64,000 nucleotides of DNA, from positions 3,656,001 to 3,720,000 of the forward strand of contig CM072879.1 of NCBI GenBank assembly GCA_036937835.1, in the 5' to 3' direction. Shown one piece after another: positions 26,270-37,100 of this stretch. Under the pieces are notes generated by a model. The model did no database searches. It worked only from the letters and a program-made list of their open reading frames with translations, and had not been told where the DNA came from. This DNA comes from Pampus argenteus (Eukaryota; Chordata; Actinopteri; Scombriformes; Stromateidae). Numbering within the stretch: the first letter of the stretch is position 1; every line of letters starts with the position of its first letter. The position numbers and the translations under genes are program-made.

Positions 26270-26500
26270 CTGTAAATGAATTATCTTTGCTTTTTAGATT
26301 GTTGCACAGACAGACAAAATGTAAAATCTTATTTAGTACATATTTTGACCACGTATGTAACAAAAACTTTCAATTGGGGGCTACAAATTGAAGACTTCAC
26401 CTTGGGCTCTGGAAATTGTGATGGGCATTTTTCACTATTTTCACAATTTATCTCTGAATACTTTTTTTTTTAATTCAGCTAATTGACAATGAAAAGTATT
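26270..26500. repeat. Dispersed teleost repeat, family A copy 6
   Basis: The block CTTGGGCTCTGGAAATTGTGATGGGCATTTTTCACTATTTTCACAATTTATC and the following TTCAGCTAATTGACAATGAAAA match the corresponding part of copy 2. It is degraded at the other end. Confidence 0.5.
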
Positions 26501-27388
26501 TTCAGCCTGAAAGGTGGATTTCTGATATGGATTATTATTTATTCATTCATTCATTAATCCCACATGGAAGCAGCAAAACAAGTCAAAAGCACACTTCTTA
26601 GAGGCGTTGTGGCCTGTTTAAACATCCAGCAGACACAGAGAAACATAATCATTCATTTGGCGTCACGTTTCTGTCCCCCTGATCAATGTTCACTCTCTGA
26701 TAGCTCTGGTTTGGTCTCCACCAACTCTTGAAGAAAAAATATCTGTCTCTTTAGCTGCTAAATGATCCACTATGTTTTGCCAAAAGAGCTTCCTGCTACT
26801 GTAGGGGAAAAACAAAACATTTGCCAAAAGAGGCTAAAAAGCGATACTATGAAAATACTGATTGGTGCAGCTTTATGTTGATTTTTTTTTTTTTTTTACC
26901 ACTTTTAAATGAATTACTTCGAAGTCTTTGATTCCGCCTTTAACGGGCCTCTAAAAATCTATTAGGTGAAATTCTTTGAGTGAGTTAATTGCTCGATAGG
27001 CAGAACGAGGCAGGTTTCACTGCAGCTTTTACAGACTGACACCTCTGAAACTGTCAAATAAAAATGAGACTGTTGGTGGGTCCATACTGACCCGGTAAAA
27101 AAAAACAAAAAAAAAACTGTTATGTTAACTGTTATCCACGTATCTATTATCTTTACCTACCCAATTCATCAACACACTCATATATCATTAGTGTATGGCA
27201 TCATTAGTCATAATAATGTAAACACTCCAGAGGCTTTTCTTCTGTTGGAAGGCAGGATGTTTATGACATCATCACGACCACAATAACTGCAACACTGAGC
27301 TGTGGCTCTCGTAAAGCTCACTTCCAGAGGTTATTAGTTCCTACATACCAAGGTGGACACTGATTTTATTTAATTTATTTTTTTAATA

Positions 27389-27852
27389 CAGTGATCCCTC
27401 GCCACTTCGCGGTTCACTTATCGCGGATTCGCTATTTCGCGGATTTTCATAATGCATTTTTTTTTTTTTTGGTGCATTCTGATTCGCTAAAAACTCACTC
27501 CCGCTTCTTGTATCAAAACATAACATAACGTAATCGATGGTGGCATGTCGGTGTACAAGGATCTTTTTGCAAAGAAGAAAAAAGAGCGACAACAGCTGCC
27601 TATCACTATGTTCTTCTCCCGAACAAACACACCTGCACCGCGGGCTTCAGAAGAAGAGAACACTGCAGAGCGCAGTCAGGATGCAGCGGCCCAGTCTGAA
27701 GAGCAGTGAAACGGCCTACACGTGATACACTGTATTTGTATACATGTAATAGTTGCTAATTGTAAAAAAAAAAAAAGTTTTCTATTTCGCGGATTTCACT
27801 TATCGCGGGTCATTTTCGGAACGTAACCCCCGCGATAAACGAGGGATTACTG
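27389..27852 (+). mobile_element. Internally deleted pogo/Tigger-like DNA transposon
   Basis: The ends are inverted: CAGTGATCCCTCG at the left and, read back from the right, CAGTAATCCCTCG. Each is followed by further GCGG/CGCGATAA-rich sub-repeats, and both ends are flanked by TA, the target duplication of the Tc1/mariner-pogo superfamily. Internally, on the plus strand about 27551-27706, the frame reads VYKDLFAKKKKERQQLPITMFF and ends QSEEQ-stop. The LPITMFF(S/T) block resembles the C-terminal tail of Tigger/pogo DDE transposases. The 464-bp size and loss of the catalytic core make it non-autonomous. The TIRs are long and also internally repetitive (TTCGCGGATTT occurs on both sides). Confidence 0.75.
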
Positions 27853-28929
27853 TACACTGAAGTTGCCCTTTAATGCAGCAGCTCATCATGATGCAATGTG
27901 AGCCAACATGTCTAAAACAACCTCCACATATCTATCACATGCCTATCAGGGCCCCCCGAGTGGAGCGTTTGGGTTGACCGTATGAAGCTGTCAGAAGTGC
28001 CACAGGGAGCTGTAACAAATGATCCGAGCATGGCAAGTTCAAAACCACTTCATACCTGCGAGCAGCTCGTGTAAGCATTCACAGCTCCAAAACGCTCTAC
28101 AGCGGTAGATGTGGCGGTATGTGGCACTTTGAAGTCACGTTTAAACAACGCTTCTCTTTTAAAAAAAAAAAAAAAAAAGTGTAACCTTTAGTTCAGGTTA
28201 AACACAGTCTGTCTGAATGTGTGCCTCAAGCACAGTTGCTTGAACAAATAGTTTAAAATCTACGCTTATTAAACACGGAGAGTTTGGAGCTGGTTTTTAA
28301 TGGAGAACTGTTCATCAAGCAGAAATAGTGGGAAAAGATACACGTTTTATACACGTGGAGGCTCAGTTCATCACTGTCAATTGTATTTGCATTGAATAAT
28401 CCACCAACCTCACTGCTAACACTTTTCACTGGATCTACTTACAGCTGCATCAACTAAACTCCAGAATTGGCTTGTTGAGAGATTTGACATTTCAAACACC
28501 AACACAGGTGAGTCTGTCAATCACTAAGTATTTAATGATGACACAGGTAGCATGATGGGTTCCCTCCCTGCACAGTGCATGTGTTAGTCACTTCCTAATG
28601 CCATCCACACCACGGTGATTAGGAAGGCACTGTTCAAAAAGCAGATTGTTATTTGCTCCAAACACATAAAAAAAAGTAACAAAGTGATCTTGAATAACAA
28701 TTAAATTGGGTTTGAAAAGAAGTGAACTCAAACTACAGCAAACTCAACAAACGCAGAAGAAACTAATGACACATGAGATGAACATACAGTATTTACCACA
28801 CAACTAGAATAGACCACTACTATTAATAATAATTAATAATTCATTAATAATAACTTAGATTTATAAAGTGACTTTGAAGAGGCCCAGACAAGAATTTAAA
28901 AAAAAAAAGTCCAAACATGCAGCATTGTG

Positions 28930-29430
28930 AATCTCAGTCTGGAGAGAGTAGTAAATAAGTACATTTACTCAAGTACTATACTTGCATACAATTTTGAGGT
29001 GCTTGTACTTTACTTGAGTATTTCCATTTGATGTCCACTCAATGGATAATATAACAATCTTTTAAAATCCAACACATTGTGTTAAAGATGAAACCAGAAG
29101 TAGAAGAACAGCTCCACCAAATAGTGATTTTTACCTCTAAACGTCTCACATGGTTTCATTTCAATAAATGTTCAAATGATCCAATTTTTCAGCAAAAATC
29201 AAAGATTAGAGAAAAAGTCCAGAAACTGAAAACAGATTTGTGTATCAGAACTTTGTTTCTTCTTCTTTCCTCTCCCATTAATCATCTCACGGCCCCTCAG
29301 ATTTATCTGGTGACCCTTTGGAGGGGCCCGACCCCTAGGTTGGGAACCACTGGACTAAACTATCTAACTGTATATAAAGTAGTTGAAACTAGCTCCACCT
29401 CCAGCAGCTCCAACAGTAACATGCTGCTCT
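28930..29430. repeat. Nested dispersed teleost repeats
   Basis: Two recognisable pieces are joined. The first reads ACATTTACTCAAGTACTATACTT then TTTTGAGGTGCTTGTACTTTACTTGAGTATTTCCATTT. The second reads TCATCTCACGGCCCCTCAGATTTATCTGGTGACCCTTTGGAGGGGCCCGACCCCTAGGTTGGGAACCACTGGACTAAACTA with its usual downstream partner TATATAAAGTAGTTGAAACTAGCTCCACCTCCAGCAGCTCC. Both are frequent in fish genomes. The 117-codon frame at 29079-29432 is part of this repeat and is not a gene. Confidence 0.65.
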
Positions 29431-31871
29431 AACACTGATGCTTCAGTATTAATAATCTAATGATGTCAGCTGTAATTATATACAATACAGAAAGTGCAAT
29501 GAATTATAGCGTGTATCAGACGGCTGTTTGTTAAGACAGTACAGCCATTCAAATGGCTTAAAGTAATCTACCAGGAATGTGTGTTTGTATGCAGTTGATT
29601 GGCCCAAGCAGGTCATTGAGCATTGAACTGAAGCAAAAAGCTGAGACAGGTTCACCTTTGCTGCAGGACGACGTGTTTGTGTTGATTTCATAGATGGCGT
29701 TGTGTTGTGATGTAATGTTTTCATTGGTAAAATTAGCATTTGACCAGTGAATTTGGGGTGTATGATTTATATATATATGGTGCATTTTTTGCATACGTGT
29801 TTTGGTTCGGACCCGATATGCAATAGCTTTAAGACCACAGGATGTTCCTGTTTTCTTATCTCAGCATCATCATCATGTCATCTGAATTCCCTTTAGTTAT
29901 TTAGTTTTTCTACATTATCCATACACATATCAGAGCTCTGAGGCTGTGGAAGATTTCCACATAGCCGTGCTCGTGCCCAGAAAGCATCTGGCCATGCAGC
30001 CATGTGCTGTAAAAAGCCCATTGGTCTTATCATAATATGTTGAACTACGGCAGGAAGCACCCTCTAAACTCCCAGTCTGCCACTGGTGGCTGTGTTGTCT
30101 TAACACAGAGCTGTCTGCAGACACCGCCGCAGCCAGCATTACCACCAGTCTCGTTCCGTACTGGCCAGCAGCATCAGGCAGCCAGGGCTGCAGGCTTCCT
30201 CCTGCACGCATCCCATCCTCTGCCTCATGCATGATATGGTTGTGATTTTAAAGACAAAGGGCACTGAAGCCATTTGAGTTCAATCCAGGAATTTATTAGC
30301 GGAACAGTATGTTGAGTAATCAGTAATCTGAATATTCTGAAATACATGGTTTATTTTTACAGGATTCTTAAACTTCTCCCTATAACCCATATATTCCTCA
30401 TATAGGGGTGAGGCTATAGAAAAAGTCAGCACATTCATAGCGTGCAATATATGCATACAGTATATTCATCAATATATGCTTTACATGTTGCATGCATATA
30501 GCAGGCTTTTTAAAACAGTATTAAACTTGTGTAACGTCTAAATGCTGAAAATTTAGTTGAAAGTATTCATTTTATTTGTCACAGTGGTGCATTCAGGGCC
30601 CGTCCAAGCCTTTTTAGAGTTCTAAACTGTGAAAAAAATCCTCACTTAAGGTTCACTTACTGCCTTGTTCTAGGCTCTTACTCATCTGTCAAGTTCAACT
30701 TTTAAGCCAACATCAGTGAGAAGCTTGAACATCCACAGTGTCATGACAACTGAGAAAACTAATCATGTGATACTGTTGAAAGCTCCAAAACAAAGTGGAG
30801 TGCAGGTTATTAGAGGCATTTAGGATTTACTGTAGTAGTCAGTTTATGGATCGACTTTGTAATGTGCAGATCAATCATCTGTATATGTACATTACAATTT
30901 TTATACTTTTCAAGGACTGGGTCAGCTATGTATTTCTATGTATTTCATCTCTTACCCAAATCAGGATTTTATTGTGAAGGTTTTGAACCCACTTTATATA
31001 TTACACAAATACAGTGCATATTTTATTTAAAGCGCAGGAACACTGATATGTTATATAAGGAGAGCTTCTTTGAAGGAATGTTTTCTCCAAGGATTCAGGT
31101 GATATTTATTGAATAATTGGTAACTTTTTTGCAGAGGGCGAAGTGGCAGGTCTCAGACGTATCAATGATTTATGTGAGGAATCGGGGATGGAGCCTTATC
31201 TGATCCTGTCTGTATGAATTATGAGAGCAGCTAATAGAAGTTTCTCATACAGACATCCTCCAGGTACGGTTTCTCATAGCCGCTCAACATTCTCAGGTTA
31301 CCACTCAGCGTATGACTCCATAAAAATTAGGTTTAAAATGTCCTTTTTCTCTCCCTCACCCTGAGTGAGCCATATCACAGTCGAACCCCAGACACTGGTC
31401 TACCTCCATGTTGTGTCTCCCTTAGCCTATCAGTCATTTTTACTGTATCCTTGTTTTGTATTGGGCTTAGTGGCTCTTTTTTTTTTTTTTGGAAGATTGT
31501 TTCATTCATTTTTAACAAGTCAATCCAGTGTGACATGAAGTAGGTGAAAATCATTCTTTCCTGTTTTGGCTCACTCTATCCGTTCTCATCAACCTGGTTT
31601 ACTGCGCTCTGATAAACCCGCTATACACTCCCCGCTCAGCACCAATAGACAAACAGACACCGTTAGCAACGAGCTGCAGAATATAGCTGAGCATTTAGCA
31701 GCTGAAGAGACCAAAACAGAGCTACAAGGTGGTAAAAAGTAAAGTAAAAGTGACTATTGGACCTAATGTATGTTATTCAGGTGGCCAGAAACATGACTTC
31801 AAATGAATGCTAATGTTGCTCTGTGTCTGGCAGATGTGTAAATATGCAAATATTTGATAGTATGTTAGGCA

Positions 31872-32000
31872 CAACAACTATCAAATCAAATCAAATTTTA
31901 TTTATATAGCCCAAAATCACAAAATACATTTGTCTCAGAGGGCTTTACAATCTGTACAGGGAGTGACACCCTCTGTCCTTAGACCCTCGGTCAACTATGA
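31872..32000. repeat. Interspersed teleost repeat
   Basis: TCAAATTTTATTTATATAGCCCAAAATCACAAA, then GTCTCAGAGGGCTTTACAATCTGTACAGGGAGTGACACCCTCTGTCCTTAGACCCTCGGTCA, is a very common fish repeat, recognised from its characteristic order of blocks. Confidence 0.65.
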
Positions 32001-32829
32001 TAATATATCAATGTTGGGTTTCCGGTTCATTGTGCCGCCACCAAGTGATTCAACTGAGTCACGTTTAAAAACAATTTGGATCTACTTGTTGTATGTAGAT
32101 CTATATTTATTATTCAAATTGATCATCTTATAAAATATGAGTATGATGGATTTTTATAGATTAAATCAACTATCTTAATTTTGATTAAAAATGCTTTGAC
32201 AATAATGTGTCATGAATAGAACACTGAGACAATTCTGCATATACTATTTTGATATGTTTACAGTACAATACAGTACAGTTTGCTATACCTACCTCTGTAG
32301 CTTTATGTATTTTAATAGAGTATGTTGTATATTATATAATATATAGTATGTTAATATTCTTGTACTGATAGTTTTCCTTAAGTAAAAGATCTAAATACTC
32401 CTCTGACCACTGCATTTTGACTATGTCCCATAATCAAGGTTACAGGAACAGTAAACTCATTTACATTCACTAGACACACTTTTACAAGCTAATAAGTCTT
32501 CATTTTGTAAATGCAGTAAAATTATAGTAAATAACATAAACTTCAAAGGTTAATTCATTAATTTTATTTTTTTTTTAAAACTGGGATTTGCTGCAATGTG
32601 ACTCCAGAAAACAATTAAAAACCCTTAAAAATAAAAGCATACAACCTGTCACTCGTGGAAAAACTGTGGAATCATGCTTAGAGCTGCAAATATAGTCTCG
32701 AAATATACTCGTAGTTTAGTAATGAGATCATTACGCTACATGTGGAGTATTAATCTACTTGTAAGATACATAGCATGCAAAGAAATGACAAGTTCCTTTT
32801 TTGAGTCGAGCTTTATTTTGATAGCAGTG

Positions 32830-32952
32830 ACAGGAAGTCTTGTTAGTTGTTAATGGGGCTGACTTGTCACCGGTGAGCAGAGTGAATCTTGCCGGGAACG
32901 CAGCACAGCAGCGCCTGTTCATCTCACTGATGGATTAATCATTAACACACAG
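32830..32952 (+). other. col28a1: Probable non-coding first exon of col28a1
   Basis: A locally GC-richer stretch ends in CACACAG/GTAAGAG at 32952/32953, a strong donor. The first coding exon starts after an acceptor at 34150 (TCCTCTTTAG) with 25 nt of untranslated leader, so at least one upstream non-coding exon is required. This is the best candidate. The 5' limit is not determined; no clear TATA box. Confidence 0.45.
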
Positions 32953-33183
32953 GTAAGAGGCTCAGTCATAACTACATATATTAGGACTTATATTAGCCAA
33001 ACCGATAATAACATGTTAATATTGAAAGTGAATATATTTTTGCATTTTCGAAAAACTATATTCTGCTTTTATTAACCTCCAAATAATTCAAATAATGTAG
33101 GTGAAACGTACCCATCAAACTAATTAGCAACCAGTTTATTAATGAAGATAACATTCAGCTTACAAGAAAAGTCTCATATTAGT

Positions 33184-33223
33184 ATTATTATTATTATTAG
33201 TAGTAGTAGTAGTAGTAGTAGTA
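33184..33223. repeat. (TTA)n/(TAG)n microsatellite
   Basis: About five TTA units followed by about nine TAG units in col28a1 intron 1. Shorter related AGT runs recur at 33340-33370. Confidence 0.85.
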
Positions 33224-33643
33224 CATTGTATATAAATAGTAGTGATGCGGTAGTTATTGTAGCAGCAGCTAAGCATTGAATTTGTGTGTATTGCACCTTT
33301 AATGCTTAGGTTTAATTAAAAAAAACAACCAAAAGTACTACTGCTAGTAGTGTAGTGTAGTAGTAGTGATAGAGCACCAGTGAAATTAAGTCCCCCTATT
33401 TAGCATTTATAAGCAGTATAGTATTTATAACACACTATTATGTAGTTGTTAGCAGATATAAGTGTTATTAATGTATTAGTCAACAACTATAATTCTTCCA
33501 CTCATAAGTGAAGGCTCCTGTGCAAACAGGTAACCAATGACAATATAAAATATATGTAAAATATGTCTTTATAGAAATTATAATTGGAAATGAATTACAC
33601 TTCAGTGTCCTTATATCTGCATATAACTATATTGTAGTGATTT

Positions 33644-33674
33644 GTAGACCATTTACTAAATGTAAATGGTCTAC
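33644..33674. repeat. 12-bp inverted repeat, 7-nt loop
   Basis: The arms GTAGACCATTTA (33644-33655) and TAAATGGTCTAC (33663-33674) are exact complements. Confidence 0.8.
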
Positions 33675-33854
33675 TAAATGTAAAGCGCTGCTTTAAATGG
33701 TAAATTGTGGGTCTATATTGGTAGTACCAGTGCTGAACAGTATGATAGTTTAACACTGGATGCTGATAGAATGAACGTTGCATCTCTATGCTGTTGTTGC
33801 AGTCTATCTCCCTCTTGTGTCAATAAAGATCCTTGCAAGCCTCTGTTACTCTTG

Positions 33855-34045
33855 ACCAGGGCTGGGTATCTTTTCAAACAATGCAAGTACCAATACCAAT
33901 AGAGCACTTCATTCAATACATGTTTTTTTCCTCGCCATGCTGATCTGCCAAAACTATAAAACAATAAGTTCCGATACTACTTGGTACTGGGTTATTTCAG
34001 TCGATACCTTGGAAGTATCGAGTACAGATACCAGGATCTACTATT
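33855..34045. repeat. GGGCTGGGTATC-type dispersed repeat
   Basis: The segment begins CAGGGCTGGGTATCTTTTCAAA and includes CCGATACTACTTGGTACTGGG and TCGATACCTTGGAAGTATCGAGTACAGATACC. This is a widespread fish non-autonomous (hAT-like) repeat built of repeated GATACC/GGTATC words. Confidence 0.6.
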
Positions 34046-34175
34046 GACTGAGTCTGGACTGAAATTATGCTGTCAGGTATTAAATATCTGATGCAGTTCA
34101 TGAAGTATGGTTTACCCATAATGCTGCTATATTCTTCTTCTCCTCTTTAGACAGGCTGAACAGCTGGACTGAACA

Positions 34176-37100
34176 ATGATTATGCAGTGGCTCCTAAAGG
34201 TTTTGATCCTTATTCTGGCTCTGTCAAGTCTAACCACATGTCAAAAAAGAAAGAAGAAAGGACAGAGAGATGATAACCAGGTTATTGTTAATGAGGCAAA
34301 AGGTAAGAGCGTTACTTTCACAGGGCTTATGTTGTATATCATCCCATTCAACAATACCCGCACAGCCCTCCACGGGTCATTGATATAGTCTAACATCATA
34401 TCTAAACTCAAAGCCTTGTGTTTTATGGTCAAGACCAGTTTCATTCAGTATTTAATAGCCAGCCTTTCTTATTAATTTGGTTGTAAACTGATTACAAAGT
34501 GAAATGAAAGTGACACTTTAGTATACACGTATAACTGAAAATGTGTTCTTGCAATGGCACTAGAGGTATAGTCATTGGGTTCAACATTAGGATTAATCCT
34601 CTGGGCACCATACATAGTTACAATTTCATGTAACTCCTTTCATTAGTTTTTAAGATACCTTGTCATGGAAACGTTTGTCAAAACGAGTATTTTTACCTGA
34701 TGGTAGTGTTAGATGAACGGTCAGAGGTTCATCGTGGAATCATATTCATTCAGTTCATGCCACATATTGTGGCCCTGATCCCTTTTGGAAAGGTGGTGTC
34801 AGACTTTTGGAGCCCTACTGTACATAGTACGTAGTATAAACACTGGTCAGTTGCACAGTTGGATGGCAGGACATCACCACCCAGGCTTTGTTGAAGCCAA
34901 CAACATTCATTTACCTTACATACAACCTATTGTACCACTGCACCAACTGTTTGACATCTTTCTAAATGGTTGTTGTTAGTATGTAAGCCTGCTCTGTTTT
35001 TGCTTCCTGCCTAGTCCTGATCTGCCCGGTGGAGATCATGTTCATCGTGGACAGTTCAGAGAAAGCCAAAACTCTGTTTGAAAGACAGAAGGCGTTCATC
35101 CTGCGCTTCAGTACCAAACTCATGCAGCTCAACTCGGCCGGCTGGCGGCTGCGGCTCCGTCTGGCTGCTCTGCAGTACAGCAGCACCGTGTCTGTAGAGC
35201 ACAACTTCAGAGACTGGCAGGACCTGGATGTCTTCCAGAGCCGAGTGGCCTCAATGTCATTCATTGGCCACGGCACCTACTCCGCCTACGCCATCACCAA
35301 CGCCACCCAGGTGTTCAACCGCGAGACATCTTCCAACAGCCTGAGGGTGGCACTGTTGATGATAGATGGGACGGACCACCCTCGCAGCCCGGGTGCTGTG
35401 ATGGCTGCTGCTGAGGCTAAACAGCACAACATCAGGGTGTTCATTATAAGATTGTCAGGCCTTCCTAGGGACGGTCCCATGGGTGCAAAGCTGCGCTCCA
35501 TTGCCAGCGCCCCCCCACAGCAGCACGTCCTCAGCCTCATAGACAACCACCTGGACGACAGACTCTACAATGAACTGGTCAGTGATTGTTGGTTGCAACA
35601 GTGTAGTAATCTGTTCATTAGGTTGAATTTGGAATAAAGCGTCATCGATTCTGTGTGAAAATAATGCTGCTACATTCACAGAAATACCCACAATCATTAG
35701 GAAAAAAAGATGTTCAGAAAGACTGTAGAATAAGCAGGTAAAACAGAAAATACTCCCTGAAAACAAAATCTACGGTAATATGATCATGTTTTATACTGAG
35801 TGTAAATACTTGATTGGTAAGTGAGGTGACCATATTGTAGCGTAACCAGCAGGTAGCGATACCTAAAAGGGTCCCGATAAAATTGCTAATACATTGCTAA
35901 TATATTATGAGGTAGGAAATACATTTAACATATTTGTTGGGCCTTAAAGGAACATTATGGAAACTGCTGAATACCTCTTTCTTCTTTCTCTCTTCCTTTT
36001 AGCATACAGTTGTTAAAACTGGGGTAAGTATTATAAGATTTATTGAAAAATATCATCCATGTGATTATATATCTATCTTGTTTTTGTTGACGTTGGTTCA
36101 TATTTTGCCTTTACTTAGTGTCCACATCCAAAGACTTGCCAGTGTGAGAGGGGGGAGAGGGGTCACCCTGGAAGCCCAGTGAGTAATATATTGTTCATTT
36201 AAGTCATCCTTTGCTGTTAATTCAGTCTGTCTGCTGACATCACACACTCTGTGTTAGAATATATTTATATATATATATATATATAAATATAAATTAACTT
36301 TACTCAATTCAAAAGTCATATTCTAACTTTACCCACCGCTCTCATAATGCACTAAATGCAATAAATTGTATGATTGGGTCAAGATGGGTCAAGATCCTTT
36401 TATCGTTAATAATGAGCAAATCAAACATTTCATGCTTATCATTTTACTGGAGACTTAAAGTTTGAATCCCCTCTACTGATGGAGATTTTCCTATTAAATT
36501 ATGAGATATATTGTGTATAATCAAATCATTTTGATCCAATGATGGTGTTAGAGGCAAGTTCCGAGTGTCAGCAGAAACTAGCTATCATCTTTGTATGGAC
36601 AATCACACCACTGAATATATCAGGCAGACCTACATCTACTCATATGGCAGTTTGAAGAAATGTCTATAAACTGACAGCAGCTACTACGAGCAATTAGATG
36701 TAACCAGATGTTCGGCCAACCAATCAGCCAACAGCCTAGTGTGTTGTAGCCTAGTTGGTTATACTGTAGTTAAACAGGACAAACACAATCAGCAGTGAGC
36801 CAACGTGGAAAAACAGGAAAAATTCATTACTGATGTATCGAAAAGATAAATCTGATAATTTTTCTTAATATAGCTTTCCTGACCTTGGAAACTTGGAGAC
36901 AACAGTTAGTATTCTCCATTCATGGTCCACTGTTTTTCCCCAGAGATTTCAACCATAAACTATGTTGATATAGATGTTTTGTCACATTAGTATCCTCTAG
37001 TGACCATGAATATTTACCAAATGACTTATCAAAGTAGTGTGAATAAGCTACTGTACTGTTGTGGCTTGTTGTGATCCAATGCTAACGATGGCACATTCAT

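Larger units (their letters stand above)
23040..32860. other. Gene-free rpa3-col28a1 interval
   Basis: No coding exon could be supported on either strand over nearly 10 kb. In human the mios gene lies between these two genes; nothing resembling its long WD-repeat protein is seen here. The interval is made of AT-rich sequence, poly-A/T runs and repeats, listed separately: dispersed repeats at 24.36-24.56, 25.12-25.20, 26.27-26.50, 28.93-29.43 and 31.87-32.0 kb, a pogo/Tigger element at 27.39-27.85 kb and an (AC)n run at 26.05 kb. The open frames of 60-117 codons look like chance. Confidence 0.65.

Noticed and set aside
29079..29432. 117-codon plus-strand frame
   Set aside because: It is part of a widespread fish interspersed repeat (CCTAGGTTGGGAACCACTGG block).
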